Counted from the first letter of the stretch, positions 45,928 to 55,135 are shown. The stretch is DNA of 64,000 nt from Halorussus salinisoli (GCA_005239435.1 SZNP01000004.1:682001-746000), one strand, 5' to 3'. A program made the numbers and translations. Notes: generated from the sequence alone by a model not told the origin.

Positions 45928-46623
45928 ATGACCTTCAGCATTTGTGCGAGAGAATCGTATCTCGACGACGAGGAGCGAGAACAAATCCGGTACGGCGTAG
46001 CAGTCGTCACGCGGCTTCCACGAGTGGGCGCACTTTGTCCGTTCGCAAATCAGTCGGGAGCCGTCTCGACTCAAAGCAGGCTCAACGTTGAACTCGGACG
46101 CAAAGGCGTCGCGTATCTTGCCGACGGTCTCAGGGTCGGGGATGCATTGCCGGCGCTACTCAACGCCGATCCAAACGCCTCTCACCGGCAACTACACGGT
46201 GTAGACCAAGAGTCTGCGTTCGCTCATACTGGAGAAGACTGTGACGGATGGGCCGGGCATCTCGTCGGCGAGAACTACTCCATTGCTGGTAACCTGCTCC
46301 GCTCTGAAGCGGTCGTCAAGTCGATGGAGAAAGCGTACGTTGATGGCGAGCGAGACGACGGATTCGCACAGCGATTACTCGCAGTTCTGCGCGCTGGTGA
46401 GGAGGTAGGTGGCGATGCTCGGGACGAACTCTCAATCCAGAGTGGTGCGATTCTGATCCGGGACACAGAGGATTACCCGATTATGGAACCGGCGAGTCAT
46501 GACGTCAGGATTGACGCGACCACTACGCCCGTTGATGATTTGCAGGAGACGCTCGACGCTGTTATCACCGCCCACCAAGAGGCTCTCAAATCGTTGCGGG
46601 AGAAGTACGCCAGACTGGCGTGA
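45928..46623 (+). CDS. DUF1028 family protein
   Basis: 231 residues matching DUF1028, a putative Ntn-hydrolase-type family. Conserved parts are TFSICARE at the N-terminus, GVAVVTRLPRVGALCPFA and GAVSTQSRLNVELGRKG, RQLHGVDQ and WAGHLVGENYSIAGNLL. The normal haloarchaeal length is similar. These proteins often accompany peptide transporters and peptidases, as here, between M20 and amidohydrolase genes. The exact reaction is unknown. A TATA-like GCTTTATCC is about 30 bases upstream. Confidence 0.85.
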   Translation: MTFSICARESYLDDEEREQIRYGVAVVTRLPRVGALCPFANQSGAVSTQSRLNVELGRKGVAYLADGLRVGDALPALLNADPNASHRQLHGVDQESAFAHTGEDCDGWAGHLVGENYSIAGNLLRSEAVVKSMEKAYVDGERDDGFAQRLLAVLRAGEEVGGDARDELSIQSGAILIRDTEDYPIMEPASHDVRIDATTTPVDDLQETLDAVITAHQEALKSLREKYARLA

Positions 46624-46642
46624 CTTCGGCCATACGTGGCGG

Positions 46643-47881
46643 CTACCCCAATTCGTCTTTCATGACTTCACCATCCTTCACGACGAGATGGATGTTTTGG
46701 GGGTCGGAGAGCAGTTCGGCGTCCTCAATCGGATCCCCCTTTACAGCGATGAAGTCCGCAATGTAGCCCTGTTCGATCCGCCCAACGTCGTCCAAACCGA
46801 GCATCGCCGCCGTCCGTTCGGTGCAGACCTCGATGGTGTCCTCGGGATCGAACCCTCCTTCCCGAATCATGAGTTCGAGTTCTCTCCCGTTATGGCCGTT
46901 CGGGAGAGCGGTTCCAGCGTCGGTCCCCATTGCGAACGCGACGCCTCGTTCTCGCGCCCGTGGGAGCATTGACAGGTGATGGTCCAGGGCCCGGTCGGCG
47001 TTGTCGCGCATCCACTCCGGCCGCCTCTCGTCTTCGACCAGTGCGAACATCGTGGCGTATGTCAGCGTTAGGTAAACTTCTGACTCGGCAATGCGATTCA
47101 TCGACTCTTCGTCCATCCAGATGCCATGCTCGATAGATCGGACGCCAGCGTCGAGACACGCCTGAATCCCCTCAGGGCAGTGTGCGTGGGCTGCGACAGG
47201 GACATCTCGGTTACGCGCCTCCTCGCTCGCTGCCGTCAGTTCTGTCGGGGTGAAATGAAGTTCGTGACCGCCGGACTCATCAGTTACGCCGTCCGTGGCC
47301 CACACCTTGATCACGTCGGCCCCCCATTTCAGTTGCGACCGTATCGCGCGACGTACTTCTAGCTGGCCGTCGACGACGCGACTTTTAGTTACGGACTGCT
47401 CTCTCATCTCGTCCGTTGCAATCCGTTCGGGGACTGTATCGCCGTGACCGCCGGTGGTGCTCAACCCTTGGCCCGCAGCGATAACTCTGGGACCCGATAT
47501 ATCCCCGGCATCGATTCGATCGCGGAGCTCGAAGACAACCTCGTTGGGACCGCCTAAATCCCGTACCGTTGTCACGCCAGCGTGGAGCGTTCGACGTGCG
47601 TTCTCGACTGCTCGAATAGTCGATCCCGCGATGGATTCCTCGAAAGGGCCGCGTGGGGGGACAACATCAACGCCGGTTCCGGTGAGATGGACGTGACCGT
47701 CGACCAGGCCGGGGAGAATGCTATACCCGTCGAGGTTGACCTCCTCGTCTACGGTCGACGGTATCGTAATCTCACCAGCCGTTCCCGCGTCCAATATCCG
47801 TCCCCCCTCATGGATTACCATGCCCGGTTCGATCGTTCTATCGGGGGTTAACACCCTGTCAGCGGTTACTACACGCTTCAT
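46643..47881 (-). CDS. Metal-dependent amidohydrolase (imidazolonepropionase/prolidase-like)
   Basis: 412 residues of the amidohydrolase superfamily. The HxH metal motif is GHVHLTGTG, a metal-bridging lysine is likely in VIKVWATDG, two histidines are in VAAHAHCPEG and SIEHGIWMDEE, and the final aspartate is in GTDAGTALPNGHN. Close relatives cut Xaa-Pro or other dipeptides or deaminate rings. It starts at ATG 47881; the ORF to 47974 is rejected because a TATA-like TGTATATCG at about 47907-47915 sits inside it. It is convergent with DUF1028 and divergent from the fused ATPase. Confidence 0.9.
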   Translation of the reverse strand: MKRVVTADRVLTPDRTIEPGMVIHEGGRILDAGTAGEITIPSTVDEEVNLDGYSILPGLVDGHVHLTGTGVDVVPPRGPFEESIAGSTIRAVENARRTLHAGVTTVRDLGGPNEVVFELRDRIDAGDISGPRVIAAGQGLSTTGGHGDTVPERIATDEMREQSVTKSRVVDGQLEVRRAIRSQLKWGADVIKVWATDGVTDESGGHELHFTPTELTAASEEARNRDVPVAAHAHCPEGIQACLDAGVRSIEHGIWMDEESMNRIAESEVYLTLTYATMFALVEDERRPEWMRDNADRALDHHLSMLPRARERGVAFAMGTDAGTALPNGHNGRELELMIREGGFDPEDTIEVCTERTAAMLGLDDVGRIEQGYIADFIAVKGDPIEDAELLSDPQNIHLVVKDGEVMKDELG

Positions 47882-48232
47882 TCGTAACTGTGGAAGCGAC
47901 GCCGATATACATGGGTCTACCGGTGATGCCACTTGGTTATGAACGTTCGCGATGAGGAATCGCCTCCTAGGCACTACCCTCGTATTTACCTTTGTGTCGC
48001 GTCCTTCGGGAATCCACCATTGTATCTTGGATTACAGTATCTTATCCGCGTGTAGGTGAGCGTGCCTCGTTCAGAAGATTCACAGTTCCACTAGCGGGCA
48101 CATTGAACGACCGACCCCAACCGTCGGAACCTTTAATTCTACGTAACAAGTTTTTCGTATTGACCAACGTGATTTCATCCTATATAGCCGAACTAATGGT
48201 TTGGAAAAGTATCCAGGGGGTGACCATCCGGA
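47882..48232. other. Divergent promoter region, amidohydrolase and fused ATPase
   Basis: 351 bases with no gene. On the minus strand a TATA-like TGTATATCG lies about 30 bases from the amidohydrolase ATG. On the plus strand TATATAG (48181-48187) and GGTGA (48219-48223, nine bases before ATG 48233) are the promoter and ribosome-binding site of the ATPase gene. The middle, about 47950-48170, shows nothing I recognise. Confidence 0.5.
48181..48187 (+). promoter_or_regulatory. TATA box of the second fused ATPase gene
   Basis: TATATAG lies about 50 bases before ATG 48233. Together with the GGGGGTGA ribosome-binding sequence (48216-48223) it indicates a leadered transcript, unlike most genes of this window. 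Confidence 0.55.
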
Positions 48233-50335
48233 ATGTCGTCCAAGAATTCTAGCACCCTGTTGGAAATTTCCGGGCTGACGACGGAGTTCCCGACGGAAGA
48301 CGGGGTGATAACCGCAGTTGATGGCGTCGATCTCTCCATCGAGACCGGCGAGATACTAGGACTTGTCGGTGAAAGCGGTGCAGGAAAAAGCGTCACTGCT
48401 CACTCGATCCTCCAACTCATCGAGTCTCCGGGCCGAATTACGGAGGGAACGATCGAGTTCAAGGGCGTCGACCTGCGGACAAAGTCGAAAGCAGAACTCC
48501 GGAAGATCCGGGGCGGTGAAATCTCGATGATTTTCCAGGATCCGTTGACGTCGCTGAATCCGGTATACACCGTCGGGAGTCAGATACAAGAAGCGATAGA
48601 GCTCCACCAGAACGTGTCGGAGCGGGAAGCGCGGACTATCGCGATCGACATGCTAGCAGAAGTCGGGATATCCGACCCCGAAACCAGGGTAGATAGCTAT
48701 CCCCACGAACTTAGCGGGGGAATGCTTCAGCGGGCCATGATCGCGATGGCGCTTTCCTGCGAACCGGATCTTTTGATCGCCGACGAGCCGACGACGGCGC
48801 TGGACGTAACAATAGAAGCACAGATCCTCGACATCCTGGACCGGATTTCTGAGTCGTTCGACACGAGCGTCCTCCTGATCACCCACGACCTCGGCGTTGT
48901 CGCCGAAGTGTGTGATACCGTTGGAGTCATGTATGCAGGCCAGCTCGTAGAGAAGGGTCCTGTGTCCGAAATTTTCAAAAATCCGCGTCACCCATACACA
49001 CAGGGATTACTAGCTAGCATCCCCTCGATTACTGGTGACCGGTCGTCGAAAATGACGACAATTTACGGGTCGGTCCCTAATCCACGCTCGTTCCCGCGAG
49101 GATGTCGGTTTCACCCCCGCTGTCCCTACGCTATCGAGGAATGCAAGAGCGGGAAAATTCCTATGGAAGACATCGATAGCGGGCACCAAAGCCGGTGCAT
49201 CCGCTGGCGGGAGATAAACACTGAGTGGCCGGAAGAGACGACCGCCGAGCTAACTCGAGGCATCTCAGGTGACGAATCGGTAATTAAAGTCGACGACCTT
49301 CAAAAGTGGTTCCCGGTAGAGGACTCGATCATCGACCGGATTGAGTTCGACGGCTCTCGCAATGGGTTTCCGATTGGACTCAAGCGGGAATACGTCAAGG
49401 CCGTTGACGGAATCTCGTTCGAGATTCAAGCGGGGGAGACGCTTGGTCTGGTAGGCGAGAGCGGTTGTGGGAAGTCCACTACAGCGAAGACCCTCATTGG
49501 ACTCCTGAAGGCCAATGATGGTGATATCTTCGTCCGTACCCACGACGGCGAGCGACAGAACATTACTGAACTATCTAAATCCGAGCTCAGATCGATCCGC
49601 AGGGAAGTCCAGTTCATCTTTCAGGACCCGAACAGTAGCCTGAATCCCCGGAAGACCGTCGGAAAACTCATTGGCCGGCCGATGGAATTGCACGGGATAG
49701 CCTCGGGAACCGAGAAGGTAGAACGGATAGAAGAGTTGCTCGAAACTGTTGGACTTGAACCGGAAGACAGGACCAAGTATCCACACGAGTTCAGTGGTGG
49801 ACAGCAACAACGGATCGGTATTGCCCGCGCGCTGGCCGTCGAACCCGAGGTCATGATCGCCGATGAGCCGACGAGCGCGCTAGACGTGAGCATCCAGGCA
49901 CAGATAATCAACCTGATTATGGATATCCAACAGGAAATGGATTTTACCATCCTATTTATCGCCCATGATTTGAGTGTGGTGAGGCATATCTGCAACCGGA
50001 TCGCCGTCATGTATCTTGGCCACATCATGGAGATCGGTTCCGTCGAAGACGTGTTCTCCCCGCCATACCATCCGTACACAGCCGCGTTGCTCTCATCTAT
50101 TCCCATCCCGGATCCCGACGTGGAACGCGAGCGGATTCGTCTGGAGGGTTCCGTCCCCTCACCGATAGATCCCCCCAGTGGCTGCCCGTTTCATACTCGC
50201 TGCCCTCGATACATCGAAGGGGAGTGTGACACCGAATTCCCGCCAACCCAGCAGCTCACAGACGGCTCACATGTTACTTGTGTCCTTTCCGAGGAAGAGC
50301 TTCCGGCATCTACCGTTCTCGACGACCGGGGCTAG
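48233..50335 (+). CDS. Fused two-domain ABC ATPase (DppD-DppF type), second copy
   Basis: 700 residues with two peptide-type ATPase domains. Domain one: Walker [10 protein letters not shown] near residue 47, signature LSGGMLQR, Walker [13 protein letters not shown]. Domain two, from about residue 350: Walker [10 protein letters not shown], signature FSGGQQQR, Walker [15 protein letters not shown]. The oligopeptide C-terminal cysteine motifs ([12 protein letters not shown] and [12 protein letters not shown]) follow each domain. The best partner is the SBP-DppB-DppC set at 41094-44557, from which it is separated by three enzyme genes. It is the last intact gene of the catabolic stretch. Confidence 0.93.
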   Translation: MSSKNSSTLLEISGLTTEFPTEDGVITAVDGVDLSIETGEILGLVGESGAGKSVTAHSILQLIESPGRITEGTIEFKGVDLRTKSKAELRKIRGGEISMIFQDPLTSLNPVYTVGSQIQEAIELHQNVSEREARTIAIDMLAEVGISDPETRVDSYPHELSGGMLQRAMIAMALSCEPDLLIADEPTTALDVTIEAQILDILDRISESFDTSVLLITHDLGVVAEVCDTVGVMYAGQLVEKGPVSEIFKNPRHPYTQGLLASIPSITGDRSSKMTTIYGSVPNPRSFPRGCRFHPRCPYAIEECKSGKIPMEDIDSGHQSRCIRWREINTEWPEETTAELTRGISGDESVIKVDDLQKWFPVEDSIIDRIEFDGSRNGFPIGLKREYVKAVDGISFEIQAGETLGLVGESGCGKSTTAKTLIGLLKANDGDIFVRTHDGERQNITELSKSELRSIRREVQFIFQDPNSSLNPRKTVGKLIGRPMELHGIASGTEKVERIEELLETVGLEPEDRTKYPHEFSGGQQQRIGIARALAVEPEVMIADEPTSALDVSIQAQIINLIMDIQQEMDFTILFIAHDLSVVRHICNRIAVMYLGHIMEIGSVEDVFSPPYHPYTAALLSSIPIPDPDVERERIRLEGSVPSPIDPPSGCPFHTRCPRYIEGECDTEFPPTQQLTDGSHVTCVLSEEELPASTVLDDRG

Positions 50336-50684
50336 ATAACTGGTTGTCTTTCGCCATTCCAAGACTTCAAGAGCACTTCGGGCCCATCAATTCTTAACAC
50401 TTCTAAATACTGCTATTTCCTCCTGATATAGATACATTTCTCTAGGAGAGTAACTGAATGCACAGGTTACAGAGCTCCTCGCCGAGGCATCAACCCGCAC
50501 CAGGCCAACGATTGGGAGACCGTCCACCCCACGAGCCCGAAATCAGAGTCACTACCCCATTTCTTCAGCAGTCGCCCCTCATGACCCGTCGAACACCGTC
50601 GACACCGCGATATTAGTTACCGGTTTAACTCTCCAGAGAAGCCCGTAATGAACGGGCGATCTGGCCCAGAAGTGGTGCTCAGGT
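50336..50684. other. Gene-free stretch at the start of the decaying zone
   Basis: 349 bases with no supported gene on either strand. The only structure noted is the small perfect hairpin GCCCGT/ACGGGC around AATGA at about 50641-50657, just past the end of the thioredoxin-like relic, where it could be a terminator. Confidence 0.4.
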
Positions 50685-50998
50685 TTATAGGGCGTTTGTA
50701 ATCTCGGCAGCTTGCGTCAGACCATCGAACTTCGACACCATATTGCCATCGTCATCAAGGTCAATCGTTGAGGGAGAGACCGGACACCGTATTTGTTTGC
50801 CTCCCCTACTTTCTCGGTCGCATTGATTTTCTCGAACTTAACGTCCGACCGGGCAGCAACTATCTCTTGGAGGATTTCTTTCTGCTGAGGACACTGTCCA
50901 CATGACGGTATGGAAACTGGATTAGCCGAGTCATTGTTGGCATCTCTCAGTCGATGAACAAGCTCGCTACTCCAATCGTTCTCTTTGTCGCACCTATA
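50685..50998 (-). pseudogene. Frameshifted thioredoxin/glutaredoxin-like gene
   Basis: On the minus strand the frame reads YRCDKENDWSSELVHRL, then VSIPSCGQCPQQKEILQE with a CxxC redox motif, then EANKYGVRSLP. Near 50771 the frame shifts by one base and continues TIDLDDDGNMVSKFDG and QAAEITNAL to a stop at 50685. The two halves join at the position of the conserved cis-proline (family form LPTT), so this was one gene of about 105 residues. The N-terminus has no start codon after an in-frame TAA. It is a clear relic of a thioredoxin-fold protein. Confidence 0.75.
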
Positions 50999-51041
50999 CC
51001 GTTAATTGCCTGTTTAGACGCGACCCCCGGGGTCGCGCGTA

Positions 51042-51225
51042 GATGTATGCAGCTCCCGCGATGTATGCACGATATCGGATGCACCGCACCCCGCGATGTG
51101 CATAGAATGACCCCGTTCTCTCAGTTCGTCACGATGGATCGGCTCGGTCTGCAGGGAGGGTACTTAAAGAGCGACCCCTCCAGTACCCGCAGTACAACGC
51201 TCTAGGACTCCCAGTGCATACATCG
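51042..51225. repeat. Direct and inverted GATGTATGCA repeats upstream of the RHH-like relic
   Basis: GATGTATGCA occurs at 51042-51051 and 51060-51069 (18-base period). A perfect 12-base inverted copy of the second (GTGCATACATCG against CGATGTATGCAC) is at 51214-51225, seven bases before the ATG of the small gene. Placement fits operator sites of a self-regulating DNA-binding protein. Confidence 0.5.
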
Positions 51226-51231
51226 GTTCAT

Positions 51232-51495
51232 ATGGCCACCAAACGAACCACGCTCTGACTGAGCGACGAGCGGAAGCGGCCCATCGAACAAGCCGAGCAG
51301 ATTGTCGCTGCCGATCCCCACGATGACCCACCGACCAGTGACGTCATCGACGCCGCGGTGATCCATCTCATCGAAAGTCAGGAGAACATCGATGCTGTCC
51401 GAAGTGAGTATCCGCCGAACGTCATTCAGGACATCGCCAACACCTCTGTCATCGGACTTCGCTACCGAACCAGTGTCGAGAGCACGTGGCGATAG
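51232..51495 (+). pseudogene. Small ribbon-helix-helix-like gene with in-frame TGA (DUF7386-like)
   Basis: An 88-codon frame starting MATKRTTL, then TGA at 51256-51258 in place of a probable CGA (Arg), then LSDERKRPIEQAEQIVAAD and ending NTSVIGLRYRTSVESTWR. Apart from that codon the frame is intact, and the family pattern TTLRLSDER is obvious, so this is a recent nonsense mutation (C to T). Such short haloarchaeal proteins look like ribbon-helix-helix DNA-binding or antitoxin-type proteins. A downstream restart is possible but would lose the first strand. Confidence 0.7.
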
Positions 51496-51697
51496 ATTAT
51501 GCCGGTTCTGCTGAATCATTCAGAGCGAGTAGCAGTCACGCTGGCCAGTGGGTCCGTCCCCGAAAACGGGCGCCGCCGTTCGAACGTCGTGCTTGAACAC
51601 CCACGGTAGGCGGTGGACCACTCGCTGTGTCCCGCAGCGCCTCAAGCGCCGAGCCCACGCCCGAGCGTTCTTTGTACTGGCGCGCGCTCTGTGTCGC

Positions 51698-51934
51698 ATG
51701 CACCTTACGCTCGATCACGTGCCGTTTGCGTGGCACGACCTCGACGAGATCACCGCCGAGTTCGACCGCCTCGGTCTGACCCCGGACTACGGCGGTGTCC
51801 ACGACAAGGGTGTCACTCATATGGCCGTCCTGGGGTTCGACGACCAGTCGTACGTCGAACAGGCCGAGGGCACCAGCCGGGACCGGATCTATCGCCCGGT
51901 GTCAGGAACGTTTGACCGAATTGAGGGGGAGTAG
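51698..51934 (+). pseudogene. Truncated glyoxalase-like (VOC fold) gene
   Basis: 78 residues starting MHLTLDHVPFAWHDLDEI, with GVTHMAVLGFDDQSYVE, the first half-module of a Glyoxalase_3-like VOC protein. After about residue 56 the sequence (QAEGTSRDRIYRPVSG) no longer follows the family and ends early; intact members are around three times longer. I read it as a 3'-truncated relic. The longer ORF start at 51548 gives no recognisable protein. Confidence 0.65.
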
Positions 51935-51963
51935 CGTCCTCTGGCGTTTTCCTTTAGTTATCC

Positions 51964-53184
51964 TCAGCAGTTGGTGGCGTCGGTGTACCCATCGAACCGT
52001 GAAATGGAGACGTCGTCATAGAACTCGGTCGGATCACCCGCAACGAGTTGTCGAGCGACAATTGAGCCCACAGCGGGCGCCAATTGAATACCGCTCATGG
52101 TGACCGCCACGGACAGCCCCTCGAGAGGGGTCCAGCCCACGATCGGATTGCCGTCCGGTGTACTCGTCCCGACACCTACCCATTCGTCCACGAGTTCTGC
52201 ATCGTGGAGTTGTGGCACCAACCGCTCGGCCCACTCAAGTGCCGTCCGGCGAACCGCATCGGGAGCGGTGTCACCGACCGTCTCGGGGTCGTACCTGGTG
52301 GCCCCGTCATTCTCGCCCGGCGTGTACGTGACGAGGACCACGTCGTCCCGCTTCCGGTGGAGGCCGACGGACGACTCGTGGGATTTGATGGCGGGCAGCG
52401 TGTACGGGAACGGGCGGTCGAGTTCCAGGGCAAACACTGGCGACAGCACGTGTTCGACGGGGAGGTCCAGTCCAACGGTCTCGGCCAACTGGGCGTTCCA
52501 CGGGCCGGCGGCACAAACTACTTCGTCGGCGTCAACGGTGTCGGTCTCATCCGTTGTGACGCCCGTCACGCGGTCGCCGTTGGTTCGGATATCCGTGACC
52601 GTGGTGTTCGTCTCGAACGTCACGCCATTTTCTTTAGCACGCTCAATGAACTCGAAGGCCAAGTCCCGCGGCCCGAGCGTTCGGCTGTCACCCTGGATGT
52701 AGCCATACCGGGGGCGATACAGCGCCCCGTCGACGATGTCTGTGTTGAGGGGCGGGATGAGAAGCGATTTCCGCACTTCGTCGCCCGGAATGTACTCCAT
52801 AAGACCATCTCCGAATATCCCAGGACTGGACCTGACCGACTCACAGGCCACCGCTTGCTCGGACTCGTCAGCAGCGAGTCGTTCAAGCGTCGTTGCACCA
52901 CTTGGGGAGGTCGCCACTCTGAGTCGGCCCGCCTGCCGGTATCGGGGAGAGGCCGCTGGCTCAGCGAAGAACTCATTGTAGAGGCGGAACCCGTAGTGTT
53001 TCAATCGAGAATGTGGGTCAGGACCGCCGATCCCGATCATCGCAGTCGACTTGGACGTCGTCTCTGAGGCCAGGTCAGTGCGCTCGTAAACAGTGATCGG
53101 ATCGTCAGTCCGTTCGCTCAGGTGATAGGCGACGCTCGCGCCAACGATTCCACCGCCGACAATGACGTATCTTGGTGTAGGCAT
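51964..53184 (-). CDS. DAO-type FAD-dependent oxidoreductase
   Basis: 406 residues starting MPTPRYVIVGGGIVGASVAYHL, the FAD Rossmann motif. SETTSKSTAMIGIGGPDP follows, with AGPWNAQLAETVGLDLP in the middle and the C-terminal DGNPIVGWTPLEGLSVAVTM. It belongs to the glycine/sarcosine/D-amino-acid oxidase family. It is distinct from the 21602 gene. It appears intact although its neighbours are broken. The ORF is open to 53253, but ATG 53184 matches the family start. Expected product: an imino acid and reduced acceptor or peroxide. Confidence 0.9.
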   Translation of the reverse strand: MPTPRYVIVGGGIVGASVAYHLSERTDDPITVYERTDLASETTSKSTAMIGIGGPDPHSRLKHYGFRLYNEFFAEPAASPRYRQAGRLRVATSPSGATTLERLAADESEQAVACESVRSSPGIFGDGLMEYIPGDEVRKSLLIPPLNTDIVDGALYRPRYGYIQGDSRTLGPRDLAFEFIERAKENGVTFETNTTVTDIRTNGDRVTGVTTDETDTVDADEVVCAAGPWNAQLAETVGLDLPVEHVLSPVFALELDRPFPYTLPAIKSHESSVGLHRKRDDVVLVTYTPGENDGATRYDPETVGDTAPDAVRRTALEWAERLVPQLHDAELVDEWVGVGTSTPDGNPIVGWTPLEGLSVAVTMSGIQLAPAVGSIVARQLVAGDPTEFYDDVSISRFDGYTDATNC

Positions 53185-53347
53185 CCTCGTATTGAGTTGT
53201 GGAGCGATAGTTCGCTCCTCGGCCGGAAAAACACTCGCCCATTCTGTTGGCACATCAACAATAGTGCCGTTGTCGAATGGAGAGGCATTCTTCGGTCACA
53301 CGGTCCGGGAGCCAGCAACTATTACTGTTCAGTATCTACAGGTGGCT

Positions 53348-53416
53348 ATGTGTGGTCGGACCTCGCTGTTTGTCTCGCAGTCGGTCCTCGAAGAACAGTT
53401 CGACGCGACAGCGGTC
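53348..53416 (+). pseudogene. N-terminal stub of an SRAP (YedK/HMCES-like) gene
   Basis: MCGRTSLFVSQSVLEEQ, 23 codons in all, is the unmistakable N-terminus of the SRAP domain, in which Cys2 makes the DNA-protein crosslink to abasic sites. After position 53416 the plus-strand sequence becomes the antisense of the enolase-superfamily relic. The gene was therefore cut by a deletion after its start. Confidence 0.7.
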
Positions 53417-53769
53417 AGCACGTATTCACGGTCGCCCTCTGTCCGGTTGCGATGAGCAATTAGACATGCGTTCGCTATCCCTTTGAAAATCCCCTTGCAG
53501 TTCTTGTGACTCGTCCCCTCGTATCCGTACTCTAAGGCGGTTTTGGCGCTATCGATGCGACCGTCTGACTCGTCGATGATGAAGGGCGGTGCATCGTCCC
53601 AGCTCTCGAGCACGTCTCTGGTCTCTTCAGTGAACGCGTTGTCGCGTGCCAGCGGCTGTTCAACGTACGTCAACTGAGCGAAGAGGTCGGAGAGGCGAGG
53701 GTCCAAGGCATGTGACTCCCATTGGCGCTTGAACTCGCGAGCGGACTCTCTGACTCGGAATGTGGGCAT
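53410..53769 (-). pseudogene. Internal fragment of an enolase-superfamily gene
   Basis: About 120 codons on the minus strand: FRVRESAREFKRQWES, LTYVEQPLARD, PPFIIDESDG and YEGTSHKNCKGIFKGIANAC, typical of the TIM barrel of an enolase-superfamily protein (Glu of VEQP, Asp of DESD, Lys of SHKNCKG). The N-terminal capping domain is absent, and the 3' end stops at TEGDREYVLT, where the SRAP stub begins. It is a relic deleted at both ends, a third member of this superfamily in the window. Confidence 0.7.
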
Positions 53770-53891
53770 CTCCAATGATGACTCCTCACGTAACGGCAGC
53801 CAAGTATCCATTGCAGACATCCGACCTAGACGTGCTTTTAAACATAAATAGTTGGAGAAGAACAGGTTGCTACTCAAAACCGCGGCAGTCG

Positions 53892-54320
53892 TTAGGCAGA
53901 CTCGGTCTCGAACGCGCGACGGAGTCGCCGGATGTGGCCATACGAGTATGTCACACCGTACTGTTCCTCGATATGATCACGTATGAGCTCCGTTGTCCAT
54001 GCCGCAGCGTCAAACCCAAATGCGGCTGGTGACTGGACTAACTCGGCTTGAAGTTGCTCCCTTTCGTCGGGCGTCAAGGCTGACGGTCGTCCCGGCCGAT
54101 CGTCATCCTTGATGGCCTCGTCGATCGACAGCTCCTCGAAGCGGTCGAGCCAGTAATACACGGTCGACCGTGGAATATCGTACCGCTCACTTAATGTGTC
54201 CACAGTGACGCCGTCTTTATACGCGAGCGCGATCATCAGCCGTTTTGCGGCTTTCCCGGTCGAGACGCGTTCGACCGCCGCGTGCAGATCGTCAACCGCT
54301 ACATTGGAGAGTTTGGCCAT
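53892..54320 (-). pseudogene. N-terminal helix-turn-helix part of an IS630-type transposase
   Basis: 142 residues starting MAKLSNVAVDDLHAAVERV. It has a HTH region (VDTLSERYDIPRSTVYYWLDRF) and the second HTH/linker DRPGRPSALTPDEREQLQ to GVTYSYGHIRRLRRAFE, as in the first ORF of haloarchaeal IS630 elements. The DDE catalytic domain that should follow is missing; the frame stops at 53892 and the enolase relic begins soon after. No terminal inverted repeats were found. It could be the orfA of a two-frame element whose orfB was deleted. Confidence 0.65.
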
Positions 54321-54694
54321 ATACGTATGGGCATTGTCCTGGTACAAAAATACAATTATTTCTGTCTGACTTTTTCTCTTAGCCCCCTCTGGCAAGATAC
54401 TTTTAGGCTCTCTGATTACAGGCGAGAGTTGTCCGTCGACTTCCGTGGTTTGCCTTGACCGCGTCGAGGGCCTTGTGAGGCCGTTGCTCTTCCACCCATG
54501 ATGCATCACTCTCGATGCTCACGATTTCGTAGAAAAGGCGATTCCAGTAGAGTGGATAGCTTCTGTTGGGATTCAGCCCCTCTCAGGTGACCCATTCACC
54601 GTCTGCTAGGAACACGTGTGTCACCTCTGGTCTGGAGTGTGGCTATTCGTCGCAATCTTCTCGCTCAAAGTCCTTGCAATCGAATCGTGTTACC
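54321..54694. other. Gene-free stretch
   Basis: 374 bases. The first 60 bases contain an AT-rich segment (CAAAAATACAATTATTTC, about 54345-54362) that could be the promoter of the IS630-type fragment. The rest has no coding signal, hairpin or repeat that I could recognise. Confidence 0.4.
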
Positions 54695-55135
54695 CTACTC
54701 GAAATACTCCTCTCGTTTTACAATCTCACTGAAAGCGACGTTTTGTTTGACATTGGTGATCTCGATAGTGACTCGATCGCCTTTGTCTGCATCGGGCACA
54801 ATAATCACATAGCCCCGCTCAACACGGGTAATGCCATCCCCTTCATCCCCGATATCATCAATGTCGACCTCGCGGACATCACCTTCCTCGACCGGTGGCC
54901 CAGACGCGTCTCCCTCCTGTCTTGGTTCAATTTTGGCTTTGTGCTTCGATTGGGCCTCCGGAGAGCGGCCGTTGGGTTCGCCGGCTGTAGTAGCGAGGAG
55001 TGCCGTGCGGTAGACCTCACCGGGTGTAAGATTCCCGTTCGTTATTTCGTGCTTCGGGATCTCAATGACGTAGGAATCTTGCTGCTCGTCAACTTCAGCA
55101 CTGAAGATACAGAGCAAATTGTCGGGAATATCCAT
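54695..55135 (-). CDS. TRAM-domain protein
   Basis: 146 residues in two parts. The N-terminal 45 residues (MDIPDNLLCIFSAEVDEQQD) are a haloarchaeal conserved unit. The C-terminal 65 residues, GDVREVDIDDIGDEGDGIT to VTIEITNVKQNVAFSEIV, form a TRAM domain, a small beta-barrel that binds RNA. The linker of about 35 residues is charged. TRAM-only proteins in haloarchaea are thought to act as RNA chaperones. It appears intact within the decaying zone and has no operon partner. Confidence 0.85.
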   Translation of the reverse strand: MDIPDNLLCIFSAEVDEQQDSYVIEIPKHEITNGNLTPGEVYRTALLATTAGEPNGRSPEAQSKHKAKIEPRQEGDASGPPVEEGDVREVDIDDIGDEGDGITRVERGYVIIVPDADKGDRVTIEITNVKQNVAFSEIVKREEYFE

